A stretch of DNA of 64,000 nt. Origin: CAWACP01 sp963780655 (lineage in GTDB: Bacteria; Acidobacteriota; Terriglobia; Bryobacterales; Bryobacteraceae). The notes beneath the pieces are model-generated. The model was not told the DNA's origin and made no database searches. It saw nothing but the letters and a program-made list of their open reading frames with translations. The position numbers and the translations under genes are program-made. Within the stretch, counting starts at the first letter, position 1. Every line of letters begins with the position of its first letter. Positions 49,555-58,512 of the stretch are shown here, piece by piece. Where the stretch lies: assembly GCA_963780655.1 (NCBI GenBank), contig CAWACP010000003.1:1240001-1304000 (forward strand). The letters are read 5' to 3'.

Positions 49555-51474
49555 TCAGCTACGGTACCGCGCCAGCAGACGATCCAGAACGGCCTTGTGG
49601 TACTTCAGCTTGCCCTCGCTGGTGAGCCTCGCCACCACGCTGTCCTCGAACAGCGCATTCTGCTCCTGCGAGCGCTTCTGGCGCAGGTCCTGGACGATTT
49701 CCTGGCGGTGCGCGGCAAACTGTGCGGGATCGGCGGGAATCTTTTCGATCACCTTCGCCACAACCAGCCGGCCGCCGGTGACGACGGGTCCAATAATCGC
49801 GCCGACGGGACTGGTGAAGGCGCTCTTGACGTACTCGGCCGCGCCAATGCCCTCTGCCGCGCCGGTGCGGGTGAACGCATCGCTGGTTTTCACAGTGGCG
49901 CCCACGGCCTTCGCGGCTGCCTCGAAATCGCCGCCGTTGCTCTTTACCAACTGCGCGAACTTGTTCGCATTTTCACTAGCCTCGGCGTTGGCCTTGCTGT
50001 CAATGTAGTTGTGCCGGACCTGCTCCTGCACGTCGGCGAACGCGGCCAGATGCCCCGGCACGATGTCGCGCACCGCGGCAACGACGAGGCGGGTGGAGCC
50101 CGACTGCACCACCGGGCTCACATCGCCTTTTTTCGTCAGGCCGGCGACTGCGTCCGCAACCGCTTTATCGGTACCAATGCCCGGAATCACGTCGCCCGGC
50201 GCCCAACTGTCGGCCTTGATGTATTGAAGGTGCAACTGATCCGCGATCTGCTGCGCGCCGGCAGGATTCTTCGCCAGCTCGCTATGGGCCTGATCGGCGA
50301 GGTTATCCACCTGATCGACGCTGAGCTGCTTCTTCATCGCCGTCGCGATGTCGTTCTTCACTTCGGCGAACGGCTGCAGCCGCGCCTGCTGATGATCGAG
50401 CACCTGGATGATGTGGAATCCGTACTCCGTGGTGACCACGCCGCTGATCTCGTTCGGCTTGAGCGAGAACGCAGTCTTCTCGAAGTTCGCCACCGTCTGG
50501 CCGCGCGTGATCCAGCCGAGATCGCCGCCCTTCTGAGCTGACCCGGGATCCTGAGAATTCGCCTTTGCCAGCGCCTCGAAATCGCCTCCGGCCTTCACCT
50601 GCTTCAGCAGATCGTCGGCCTTCGCCCGGATGGCCTTGATCTCATCGGCGGACTTGCCCTTCGTGAGCAGCAGGATGTGCCGCGCATGCACGCGCTCGGG
50701 CGTACGGAACTGGTCGAGGTGGGAGTTGTAGTAGGCGAGCAACGCCTGGTCGGAAACCTGCATGCCCGCAGCGATCTTGTCCTCATCGGCAACGATCAGA
50801 TCGACGTTCTTCTTCTCGGGGATGTGATAGAAGCCCCTCTTCTGGTTGAACTCCTGCTCCAGTTCGGCCGGCGTGGGATTAATCTTCAGACGGAGGTCGG
50901 TGGGCGAGAAAGCGGCGTACTCGAGCTTCACCTTCTCGTTCTTGTCCTTGTATTCCTGCATCGCCTCCTGTGGGGTGACCACGATGCCGGATGAGGCAAC
51001 GTTCTCTAGCCGCGCCGCCAGCATATCCTGGCGGAGCTTGGCCTCGAACTGAGGAATGTTCATGCCCTGGTCGGCGACGAACTGCTGGTACACGGCGCGA
51101 TCGGTGAACTGGCCGTTGCCGGCGGACTGGATCACGTTCGCCAGATCGGTATCGCTGACCGACAGCCCGAGCCTGCGGGCCTCGTAGGCCATGGCGCGCT
51201 GATGAACCATCTGCTCCACGATCTGGGGGGCGTAGACATACAACAGATTGCTCGGGATCCGCTGGTTGCGGGTCATAGACTGGAGCTGCGACTCAACTTC
51301 CTGGACGCTGATCGGCTGGCCGGCGACTTCGGCCACTACCTGGTCGCCGTTATTGCCTGCCGTGGGCGTTCCACCGGGCACCAGATAGAGCAGCATCGAC
51401 GCCGCCACCACCAGCAGCATCGCTCCGAGCACAATACGCACAGCCTTATCGCGGCTGCGGAAGAGATCGAACAT
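49555..51474 (-). CDS. SurA/PpiD-like periplasmic peptidyl-prolyl isomerase
   Basis: 639 residues from ATG 51474. An N-terminal membrane anchor (AVRIVLGAMLLVVAASMLLYLVP) as in PpiD, a SurA-N-type chaperone domain (VAEVAGQPISVQEVESQLQ, IVEQMVHQRAMAYEARRLGL), a parvulin domain at about 255-360 (VHARHILLLTKGKSADEI, KANSQDPGSAQKGGDLGWITRGQ, TEYGFHIIQVLDHQ) and a second, degenerate parvulin-like part near the end. It helps exported proteins fold. It lies 19 bases upstream of the frameshifted DedA gene on the same strand. Confidence 0.92.
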   Translation of the reverse strand: MFDLFRSRDKAVRIVLGAMLLVVAASMLLYLVPGGTPTAGNNGDQVVAEVAGQPISVQEVESQLQSMTRNQRIPSNLLYVYAPQIVEQMVHQRAMAYEARRLGLSVSDTDLANVIQSAGNGQFTDRAVYQQFVADQGMNIPQFEAKLRQDMLAARLENVASSGIVVTPQEAMQEYKDKNEKVKLEYAAFSPTDLRLKINPTPAELEQEFNQKRGFYHIPEKKNVDLIVADEDKIAAGMQVSDQALLAYYNSHLDQFRTPERVHARHILLLTKGKSADEIKAIRAKADDLLKQVKAGGDFEALAKANSQDPGSAQKGGDLGWITRGQTVANFEKTAFSLKPNEISGVVTTEYGFHIIQVLDHQQARLQPFAEVKNDIATAMKKQLSVDQVDNLADQAHSELAKNPAGAQQIADQLHLQYIKADSWAPGDVIPGIGTDKAVADAVAGLTKKGDVSPVVQSGSTRLVVAAVRDIVPGHLAAFADVQEQVRHNYIDSKANAEASENANKFAQLVKSNGGDFEAAAKAVGATVKTSDAFTRTGAAEGIGAAEYVKSAFTSPVGAIIGPVVTGGRLVVAKVIEKIPADPAQFAAHRQEIVQDLRQKRSQEQNALFEDSVVARLTSEGKLKYHKAVLDRLLARYRS

Positions 51475-51695
51475 GACGAGGGACTCCTGCGGAAGAACTG
51501 AAACTCCAGTATAGCGCGGGCCAGCGGCCGGCAACCGCGCCGAGCGGCCTGGGGCAGGCTTTCACCTTATGCGGCCTGCCCGACCCTAAGTGTCGATGAC
51601 ACAAAAATGACAGAAGACGCAGGTCTCGGCCGCCGCAGCGAGTGATATTCTCGTCCTTAGAGCCTCTTCCCGCTCGCAGTCCCACTTTAAAAATC

Positions 51696-53327
51696 ATGCA
51701 GATTCATCCGAAAGGCGCTGGCGCGCGCGTGCTTTTCAGCTCTGTGTTCGGCCCCTATGCCCAGGACGACGATTTCGGCAGCCGATCCATTAATCCGATG
51801 GAGCTCTACCACAACCAGGTGACGCGCATGCAGGGGGAGTTTTCCATCCGCATGTTCCACCGCTCCTGGGGGCTGATGATGATCCAGCAGAACATCGTCA
51901 ATCCGTCCACGTTGCTGGACTTTCCCACGCGCGAGCAGTTTGCCGCGGAGCTGACGTCGCAACAATGGGATGTCGTCGGCATTTCCGGAATTATCGTGAA
52001 TGTCGGCAAGGTGCGGGAGATGTGCCGCATGGTGCGCGAGCTCTCGCCCGCATCCACCATCGTGGTGGGCGGCCACGTGGCGGCGATCCCCGGCATCGAG
52101 CAGATGATCGACGCCGACCATATCGTCAAAGGCGAGGGCATCGGCTGGATCCGCCGCTATTTCGCCCAGGACGACAAGGCGCCCATTAAGCATCCGGACA
52201 TCGTGTCCGGCTTTGGCCACCGCATCATGGGAATGCACCTGCCAGAAGCCTTCGCCACACCGGCCGCCACCATCATTCCTTCGGTGGGCTGCCCCATGGG
52301 TTGTAACTTCTGCACTACCTCCGCGTTTTTCGGCGGAAAGGGGAAGTTCCACAACTTCTTCGAAACCGGCCGTGAGCTGTACGACATCATGTGCGGCGTG
52401 GAGGAACGGCTGAACGTCCACTCGTTCTTCGTCATGGACGAAAACTTCCTGCTGCAGCGCAAGCGCGCGCTCGAGTTGCTGGAGTGCATGCGCGAAGGCG
52501 GCAAGAGCTGGGACTTCTATGTTTTCTCGTCGGCGAACGCGATCCGCAAATACACGCCGGAGGAGCTGGTGCAGCTCGGCGTCTCGTGGATCTGGATGGG
52601 CCTCGAATCGCAGCAGTCGAGCTACGCCAAGCTGAACGGCGCCGACACCATCGCGCTGACGCGTGAGCTGCGCGGCCACGGCATCAAGCTGCTCGGCAGC
52701 ACCATCATCGGCCTCGAGCACCACACGCCCGAGAACATTCGCGGGGAGATCGATTACGCGGTATCGCACGACACCGACTTCCACCAGTTCATGCTGTATA
52801 CGCCGGTTCCCGGAACACCGCTCTACAAACAGATAGAAGAGGAAGGCCGGCTGCTGGACGTGAACCTGGCGGATATCCACGGCCAGGACCGCTTCAACTT
52901 CCAGCACGCCGCAATCTCGCGGGATGCCTCGAAGGAGTATCTTGACTCGGCGTTTCGCAGCGACTTCGACGTCAACGGCCCGAGCCTGTTCCGCATCTGC
53001 CGGACCACGTTCGAGGGCTGGAAGCGCTACCGCTCTTACCCGGAGCTCAGGGTTCGCGAGCGGTTTCAGCGGGAGCTCAAAACGCTGCGGCACGCCTGGA
53101 CGGGTATGCTCTGGGCGATGGAGCGGCAGATGCGGCGCTCGAACGAGACCGTCAGCCGGAAGATCCGCGATCTGCGCCTGGAGATTCTACGCGCGTCGGG
53201 CATCGACGCGCGGCTGGCCAGCGCGGTGGTGGGTCCCATCATGCTGTGGGCCGCGAAACTCGAGCGCAGGCGACTCGCCCGCGGGTTCCGCTATGAGCCG
53301 CCAATGATCGTGGAACGCCACAACTAA
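51696..53327 (+). CDS. B12-binding-type radical SAM enzyme of unknown product
   Basis: 543 residues from ATG 51696. N-terminal half: cobalamin-binding-like Rossmann fold (WDVVGISGIIVNVGKVREMCRMV, STIVVGGHVAAIPGIEQM), without the DxHxxG motif, so base-on or base-off binding is open. The cluster motif CxxxCxxC is C199-PMG-C203-NF-C206. Then the SAM barrel (FFVMDENFLLQRKRALELLECM, WIWMGLESQQSSYAKLNG, IKLLGSTIIGLEHHTPENI, MLYTPVPGTPLY). The C-terminal ~120 residues are basic and helical. Relatives act in lipid, hopanoid or secondary metabolism; no pathway gene nearby settles it. A thioesterase gene follows after 14 bases. Confidence 0.85.
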   Translation: MQIHPKGAGARVLFSSVFGPYAQDDDFGSRSINPMELYHNQVTRMQGEFSIRMFHRSWGLMMIQQNIVNPSTLLDFPTREQFAAELTSQQWDVVGISGIIVNVGKVREMCRMVRELSPASTIVVGGHVAAIPGIEQMIDADHIVKGEGIGWIRRYFAQDDKAPIKHPDIVSGFGHRIMGMHLPEAFATPAATIIPSVGCPMGCNFCTTSAFFGGKGKFHNFFETGRELYDIMCGVEERLNVHSFFVMDENFLLQRKRALELLECMREGGKSWDFYVFSSANAIRKYTPEELVQLGVSWIWMGLESQQSSYAKLNGADTIALTRELRGHGIKLLGSTIIGLEHHTPENIRGEIDYAVSHDTDFHQFMLYTPVPGTPLYKQIEEEGRLLDVNLADIHGQDRFNFQHAAISRDASKEYLDSAFRSDFDVNGPSLFRICRTTFEGWKRYRSYPELRVRERFQRELKTLRHAWTGMLWAMERQMRRSNETVSRKIRDLRLEILRASGIDARLASAVVGPIMLWAAKLERRRLARGFRYEPPMIVERHN

Positions 53328-53341
53328 CGCATACTCAAAAA

Positions 53342-53806
53342 GTGAGTGACGTTTCTCCCTTGCTGGACGGCTTTGCGGTAATCACCTCTATCCCGGTGCT
53401 GTGGGGCGACGAGGACGCGTTCGGCCACGTCAATAACGTGGTCTTCCTGCGCTGGTGCGAGGAGGCTCGCGTCGTGTATCTGCGCCGGATTGCTTCGTGG
53501 ACCGACATGCCCGCCGCGGGCGTTGGGCCCATCATCGCCGCCGTTCACTGCGACTACAAGGCGCAGTTGCGCTATCCAGACACCGTGGACATCGGTACCC
53601 GTGTGGACAGGATCGGCAACAGCAGCATCGGCATGCATCACCTCATCGTGAGCCGTGAGCAGAACATTGTCGTCGCCGAGGCGGATTCGACGGTGGTGCT
53701 GTTCGATTACGGAAACGCGCGGCCGGTGACCGTAGCCGACGACATCCGCGCGCGCATCGGCGATCTGGAAAGAACGTCGTTCGCTGAAGCAGCGTCCGCG
53801 GAATAA
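53342..53806 (+). CDS. Hotdog-fold acyl-CoA thioesterase
   Basis: 154 residues from a GTG at 53342. Seen: IPVLWGDEDAFGHVNNVVFLRWCEEARVVYLRRI, with the catalytic-type Asp (W-G-D-x-D-x-x-G-H-V-N-N is the 4-hydroxybenzoyl-CoA thioesterase signature), and VHCDYKAQLRYPDTVDIGTRVDRIG. It hydrolyses an acyl-CoA or acyl carrier thioester. Only 14 bases separate it from the radical SAM gene, so the two may be cotranscribed; a shared lipid-like substrate is possible. Confidence 0.9.
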   Translation: MSDVSPLLDGFAVITSIPVLWGDEDAFGHVNNVVFLRWCEEARVVYLRRIASWTDMPAAGVGPIIAAVHCDYKAQLRYPDTVDIGTRVDRIGNSSIGMHHLIVSREQNIVVAEADSTVVLFDYGNARPVTVADDIRARIGDLERTSFAEAASAE

Positions 53807-53827
53807 ACCTCGTTTGCCACTTGCGGG

Positions 53828-53890
53828 ACCGCTCCCTCACGGTCGCGGCTCTGTAACGCCTTTTCTGAGCCGTGGCCGTTAGGGAGCGGT
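53828..53890. repeat. F-type palindromic repeat
   Basis: 24-bp arms ACCGCTCCCTCACGGTCGCG-GCTC (53828-53851) and the facing 53867-53890, with three mismatches. Unrelated in sequence to the A-E types. It lies between convergent genes. Confidence 0.85.
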
Positions 53891-53904
53891 TGGCATATCT
53901 GCCG

Positions 53905-54780
53905 TTACGCCTCCGGCAGTGCCTGGCGCCTGCGCAGCACGTTCATGAGCGAGCCCGCCACCTGTTTGCCACGCCCGAGCGCGCGCTCGTAGGCCGCCTT
54001 TCGCTCCTCGCGTGTGTAGCCATAGCCGATGCGGTAATAGCGGTCGAGCGAGAGACCCACGACGCGCGTGCCCGCGTAGGCGATCGCGGCTTTCGGAATC
54101 AGGCCTCCGCCGAGCGGGATGTGCCCGGACAATTCGCGTGCCAGCGCCCGCCATCCGAACGCGCCGGCGACGATCGACCCGATCTCGTTACGCTGCTCGC
54201 GATAGCCGATGTCGCGATCGTTCGCCGCGCCCAGCAGGAAGGCCATGCGAATCTGGTTGGCGGTGAGAACGGCGGTGTCGGACGCAAACTCGCCGGCCGC
54301 CCACGGAAGCGAAAGCAGCGGCACGATATCCGGCAGCGCTGTGGCCATGGCGAAGAGCGCGTTCTCGCGCGAGATTTTTCCGATGATGTGTCTGGCGACG
54401 GGACGGCGAAACGGCTCGAGCGTACGGGCGAGCGGCACGGCCAGATCTTCGTGCCGCCGGATGGCCCGATCCACCAGATGTCCAGGCTGCTGCCAGTCGA
54501 AGGTGAGCGCGCCACGCGGGTGCGTCATCTCGGCGCTCCAGATATGCAGGTCGGCCTCGCTGGACTGACCCGGCTCGGCGCGCTCCAGGGCCGTCGATAC
54601 TTCGGCGCGCCGCGCGGGACTCCATCCCGGCGGCTCGAAAAAGGATTGCATGCGGAAGAACGCAAGATCGCTCTCCGCGTGGAGGGCGACCCGGACCGGC
54701 TTCTCGGCTTTTTCGCGGACCTCGTGGGGCTTCAGCCACCCCAGGGCGTCTTTCACGTGGCGAACGTATCGCAATGGCAT
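53905..54780 (-). CDS. DUF697-like protein of unknown function
   Basis: 291 residues from the ATG at 54780; a GTG-type frame from 54822 would overlap the upstream gene by 37 bases. Residues about 120-275 resemble the DUF697 part of YcjF-type proteins: ENALFAMATALPDIVPLLSLPWAAGEF, TANQIRMAFLLGAAND, ALARELSGHIPLGGGLIPKAAIAYAGTRVVGLSLDRYY. There is no GTPase domain. Two amphipathic or membrane segments lie in that part. It follows the PD-(D/E)XK gene after 5 bases, so a shared process is likely. Confidence 0.65.
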   Translation of the reverse strand: MPLRYVRHVKDALGWLKPHEVREKAEKPVRVALHAESDLAFFRMQSFFEPPGWSPARRAEVSTALERAEPGQSSEADLHIWSAEMTHPRGALTFDWQQPGHLVDRAIRRHEDLAVPLARTLEPFRRPVARHIIGKISRENALFAMATALPDIVPLLSLPWAAGEFASDTAVLTANQIRMAFLLGAANDRDIGYREQRNEIGSIVAGAFGWRALARELSGHIPLGGGLIPKAAIAYAGTRVVGLSLDRYYRIGYGYTREERKAAYERALGRGKQVAGSLMNVLRRRQALPEA

Positions 54781-54785
54781 GAAGG

Positions 54786-56288
54786 TCAGGCCCGAAGCAT
54801 CACCCTCAGGCTCTTCTGCCATTCTAAGCCGACGCCGATTCTTTCCACCCGCACCTCCGGCGAGAAGTAGCGCAGAACAACCTCATTGGATGGGTGTAGC
54901 TGCATCGCCGGCGCAACGAGAAGCAGCCGCGGAGGCTCGGGGCGCAGGCGCATGCCGGGGAAATATCCAGCGGCATCGAACTCGCCGCGCTCGAGATGCC
55001 AGCGGACCCGCATCCAGTAATCGAGGGCCTGCAGGGGCAGGTGGATGTCTTCGGAGGCCTTCAGTTCGATGACGGCAAGCCGGCCAGTGCGGTCCACCGC
55101 GAGCAGGTCGATGAGGCCGTGCGCGGTGGACGCGAACGCAGGGACCTGCCCATATATCGGTTCGCTCAGAAGCGAGGGATCGATTTTATCGAGCGCCCCG
55201 CGAACCCGGGATTCCAGCCACAACTCCGGGCTGCGCGCGTACAGCGGGTGATGGCGATCCGGCGCGTCAGGATGTCGAAACTCGGAGATTCCGCCGGCCA
55301 GCGCGGCGAGTTCCGCGGCCGAACAAGGCGATGGCCCGTGAGTATCGAATGTTTTGGTGAGACCGTTGGCGCCAACGCGGGCGAGCTCGAGGCCGCGGAC
55401 GCGCATGCTGAACGCGCCATCGTTCCGCGCGATTGCCTCCACGCCATCGACGGCAAGCAGGGGCGCGGCGATTTCTTCCATCACCGCCCGATCTGCGGTG
55501 CGGGCCGGCTCGACGCGAGTATCGAGATTCCCGTAGTCGGCGAGATCGATCGGCGCTTCCATCCCATCGGCGCCATAGGCCCACGCCTGATACCGCGCCG
55601 CCGAGCCGCTGAGAAAGTGCAGTCGCAGGCAGGTGGTGCGCTCGTATCCCGCGGGCAAATACAAAACCAGGCCGCGGATGGCGCAACGCGGCTCGCGCCG
55701 GCGCAGGTAATCGAGCCAGATCAGGCCGAAGCTGAGGACCTCGTCGGCAACCAGCGCATCGGCGGGAGCGGCGATCGCCGCCAGCCCTTCGGCGCCTGAG
55801 CGCAGGAAAGCGCGTGGGAAGTTCGGCGAGAGGCTCTCGGACAGCACGGTCTCGGTGGTCAGTTCCACCATCCGATACTGGCCAAACGAGCGGCGCAGGA
55901 ATCGCCGGAACGCCTCGCGCAATCCGAGCCGTGCGCTACGGCGGTGGTATTGCTCAGTTGAGGGCCGGGCAATGTCGATGATGGTCATCGTGCCCGTCTT
56001 CTTCCCGAAACGCTCCACCTGCAAGGTCAGCCGCTCGCGCGTTTCTGCCTGTACCCCGGTGACCCGCCGCGCCAGCACGCGAGTATTATTCCACGCCTGA
56101 ATCGTGAGCCGTCCGTTATGTTCCTCGAGCACCCAGCAGCCGTCGACGAGTTCGAAGATCTCCTCGCCTGGTTCGGTGAGCGCCGGGCGTTCAGCCTTAC
56201 TGACGAAGCGCTGTATTACCTCGCGCGGGCCGAGGGATAGCAGCCCATCGCGCGCGCGAATAGCAGCAGATGCCGCAGCTGAAGCCAT
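54786..56288 (-). CDS. Protein with C-terminal PD-(D/E)XK nuclease-like domain
   Basis: 500 residues from ATG 56288, with AGGAG 5 bases before it. N-terminal ~380 residues are not recognised (REVIQRFVSKAERPALTEPGEEIFELVDGCWVLEEHN, MTIIDIARPSTEQYHRRSARLGLREAFRRFL). The C-terminal part shows the nuclease core D394-x13-E408-L-K410 (HGLIDLLAVDRTGRLAVIELKASEDIHLPLQALDYWMRV), with the following helix Q-x-x-x-Y typical of the fold. It may cut DNA or just use the fold for binding. Divergent from yggS with 25 bases between starts. Confidence 0.72.
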   Translation of the reverse strand: MASAAASAAIRARDGLLSLGPREVIQRFVSKAERPALTEPGEEIFELVDGCWVLEEHNGRLTIQAWNNTRVLARRVTGVQAETRERLTLQVERFGKKTGTMTIIDIARPSTEQYHRRSARLGLREAFRRFLRRSFGQYRMVELTTETVLSESLSPNFPRAFLRSGAEGLAAIAAPADALVADEVLSFGLIWLDYLRRREPRCAIRGLVLYLPAGYERTTCLRLHFLSGSAARYQAWAYGADGMEAPIDLADYGNLDTRVEPARTADRAVMEEIAAPLLAVDGVEAIARNDGAFSMRVRGLELARVGANGLTKTFDTHGPSPCSAAELAALAGGISEFRHPDAPDRHHPLYARSPELWLESRVRGALDKIDPSLLSEPIYGQVPAFASTAHGLIDLLAVDRTGRLAVIELKASEDIHLPLQALDYWMRVRWHLERGEFDAAGYFPGMRLRPEPPRLLLVAPAMQLHPSNEVVLRYFSPEVRVERIGVGLEWQKSLRVMLRA

Positions 56289-56313
56289 AACGCTCCTATG
56301 ATGGTTATCGTCG

Positions 56314-56982
56314 GTGCTGAGAGAAAGATTAGTCGCAATCGAAGAGCGAATCTCGCACGCGGCGAGGCGCGCCGGGCGCAGGCGCGAGGAGATCACGCTG
56401 CTCGCGGTCACCAAGAAATTTCCCGCTTCCGCCATCCGCGAGGCCTGGGAGGCGGGGCTTCGCGATTTCGGCGAGAACTACGTGCAGGAGTTCGAGGACA
56501 AGCGCCCCGCTCTCAGCGGCCTCGAAGGCGCCCGCTTCCACCTGATCGGCCATCTGCAGGCCAACAAGGCACGCAAGGCCGTTGAGCTGTTCGACCTTGT
56601 CCAGACTGTGGACAGCGGCCGGCTGGCCACACGGCTCGACGAAGCCGCCGCCGGCCGTGGCGCCCTCGACGTGATGCTGGAGGTGAAGCTCTCGGGCGAA
56701 GAGTCGAAGGCCGGCGTCGGGCCCGAGCAGGCGCCGGAATTGATCGTAGCCGTTCAGGCTTGTCCGCACCTGCGCCTGCGTGGACTCATGACCATGCCGC
56801 CGTGGTCGGATGAAGCCGAGCCATCGCGGCCTTACTTCCGCCGTCTCCGTGAACTGGCCGAGCGCAATGGACTCACCCAGCTCTCGATGGGCATGTCGCA
56901 CGATTTCGAGGTGGCCATTGAGGAGGGCGCAACCATTATCCGCATAGGTACCGCATTATTCGGACCGCGCCCGAAACGATGA
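56314..56982 (+). CDS. yggS: YggS/PLPBP family pyridoxal-phosphate homeostasis protein
   Basis: 222 residues from a GTG at 56314. Single-domain alanine-racemase-like barrel; PLP-binding Lys in ITLLAVTKKFPASAIREA, then LRDFGENYVQEFEDK, HLIGHLQANKARKAVELFD, VEVKLSGEESKAGV-type strand, LRGLMTMPP and LSMGMSHDFEVAIEEGATIIRIGTALFG. It buffers free pyridoxal phosphate in the cytoplasm. Its TGA overlaps the ATG of the glycosyltransferase gene (ATGA). Confidence 0.96.
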   Translation: MLRERLVAIEERISHAARRAGRRREEITLLAVTKKFPASAIREAWEAGLRDFGENYVQEFEDKRPALSGLEGARFHLIGHLQANKARKAVELFDLVQTVDSGRLATRLDEAAAGRGALDVMLEVKLSGEESKAGVGPEQAPELIVAVQACPHLRLRGLMTMPPWSDEAEPSRPYFRRLRELAERNGLTQLSMGMSHDFEVAIEEGATIIRIGTALFGPRPKR

Positions 56983-58094
56983 ATCTGGGGTTTTACTCAC
57001 CATTGCCGCCCGCGCGGACCGGCGTGGCCGATTACTCGGCGGCGCTGCTCGGCGCCATGTGTGACGGCGCGCCCGCGGGCTGGCGCATCGCGGTGAATCG
57101 CGGTGGCGATCTCAACCTGTATCACCTCGGGAACAACGGTCTGCACCGCGATATCTACGCGCGAGCGCTCGCCGAACCGGGCGCGGTGGTGCTGCACGAC
57201 GCCGTGTTGCACCACTTCCTGTTGGGGACGCTCGGCGAGAGCGAGTACGTCGCCGAGTTCGTGCATAACTATGGCGCATGGCACGCCGAACTGGCCCACC
57301 GATTATGGGGGGGACGCGCGAAGTCGGGCGTCGAGGCGATCTACTTCGAGTACCCGATGTTGCGGCGCGCGGTCGAGCGCGCGCCTCTGGTCATCGTGCA
57401 TAACCGGCGCGCGGGCGAACTGGCCCGGCGGCACGGGGCCGCGGCCGTGCGGGTGATCCCGCACCTGTTCGAGCCGGCCCCGGCGCCGCCCGAGTATGAA
57501 ATCGTCCGCTTCCGCGATCGCGTGGGCGTCCGTGCTACCGATCCTTTGTTCGGCGTGTTCGGACATCTCCGCGAATCGAAGCGCGTTGCAGCCGTGCTGC
57601 GCGCCTTCGCGCGAGTCCGCGGCGAATATCCCCGCGCGAAACTGCTTCTGGCCGGCGAATTCGCATCGAGCGATCTGGCGCGCAGCATGGCGGCACGCAC
57701 GCCCGGAGTCATCCACACCGGTTACCTCGAACCTCGGGAATTCCTGTTGCACGCGGCCGCCGTCGATGCGTGCATCAACCTGCGCTGGCCCTCGGCGGGT
57801 GAAACCTCCGGCATCGCGATACGGCTCATGGGCATGGGAAAATGCGTGCTCGTCACGGCGGGCGAGGAGACCGCCGACTTCCCGGAAGGCGCTGCCATCC
57901 GCATCGACGCCGGACCGGCCGAGGAAGAAATGCTGGCCGCTTTCCTGCTCTGGATCGCCGGGGACCGCGGGCCGGCGCGGGAGATCGGGCTGCGCGCCGC
58001 GGAGCATATCGGGGAGCATCACGCGCTGCCACTCGTCGCGGGCGTTTACTGGCAGGTCGTGCTCGAAGCAGCAGCCGTCACCGCGACGCGCTGA
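56979..58094 (+). CDS. Glycosyltransferase of GT-B fold (GT4-like)
   Basis: 371 residues. Opens LGFYSPLPPARTGVADYSAALL, a pattern common in bacterial GT4 enzymes, with a helical middle (HYGAWHAELAHRLWGG), and a C-terminal nucleotide-binding half: FGVFGHLRESKRVAAVLRAFARVRGEYPRAKLLLAG, THTGYLEPREFLLHAAAVDACINLRWPSAGETSGIAIRLMGMGKCVLVT, with the E-x7-E-type acidic motif replaced by GETSG. It adds a sugar from a nucleotide sugar to an unknown acceptor. Overlaps yggS at the start by 4 bases and the HIT gene at the end by 17. Confidence 0.88.
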   Translation: MNLGFYSPLPPARTGVADYSAALLGAMCDGAPAGWRIAVNRGGDLNLYHLGNNGLHRDIYARALAEPGAVVLHDAVLHHFLLGTLGESEYVAEFVHNYGAWHAELAHRLWGGRAKSGVEAIYFEYPMLRRAVERAPLVIVHNRRAGELARRHGAAAVRVIPHLFEPAPAPPEYEIVRFRDRVGVRATDPLFGVFGHLRESKRVAAVLRAFARVRGEYPRAKLLLAGEFASSDLARSMAARTPGVIHTGYLEPREFLLHAAAVDACINLRWPSAGETSGIAIRLMGMGKCVLVTAGEETADFPEGAAIRIDAGPAEEEMLAAFLLWIAGDRGPAREIGLRAAEHIGEHHALPLVAGVYWQVVLEAAAVTATR

Positions 58095-58512
58095 TCGCCT
58101 CGCGAATCTTCGCGGCCGTCGCGCTCAGTTCCTCAGCGCTCGCGTAAGGTTTGCGCGGCCAGAAGAACCCCTTCAGCCCGTCTTTCCGGCGGCGCGGGAC
58201 GATGTGCACATGGAGGTGCGGAACGCTCTGGCTCACCTTGTTATTGATTGCGATGAACGTGCCCTCGGCGTCCATTGCCCGCTCCACCGCGCGCGACAGC
58301 AGTTTCGACGTCTCAAAGAAAGGACCCGTCATCTCCGCCGGCAGATCGGTGAGCGTCTCGATGTGCTGCTTCGGAACCAGCAGAGTATGCCCGGGAAACA
58401 GCGGCCGGTGGTCGAGCAACGCGAGGCTCGCGTCATCCTCGTAAACCACGCCTTCCGAAGCCTTCCCCGCGGTGCTTTCTCGCGCGATGGCGCAGAACGC
58501 GCACTCGGTCAC
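58078..58512 (-). CDS. HIT-family nucleotide hydrolase
   Basis: 144 residues. CxxC near the start (C4 and C7, the zinc site of the Fhit-like HIT group), GHTLLVPKQHIETLTDLP, and the active-site triad H99-L-H101-V-H103 in VPHLHVHIVPR. It hydrolyses dinucleoside polyphosphates or AMP derivatives. Its stop overlaps the start of the enoyl-CoA hydratase gene by 4 bases? No: on this strand the hydratase gene (58509-59279) precedes it and overlaps its start by 4, so the pair is coupled. Confidence 0.93.
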   Translation of the reverse strand: MTECAFCAIARESTAGKASEGVVYEDDASLALLDHRPLFPGHTLLVPKQHIETLTDLPAEMTGPFFETSKLLSRAVERAMDAEGTFIAINNKVSQSVPHLHVHIVPRRRKDGLKGFFWPRKPYASAEELSATAAKIREAISASR

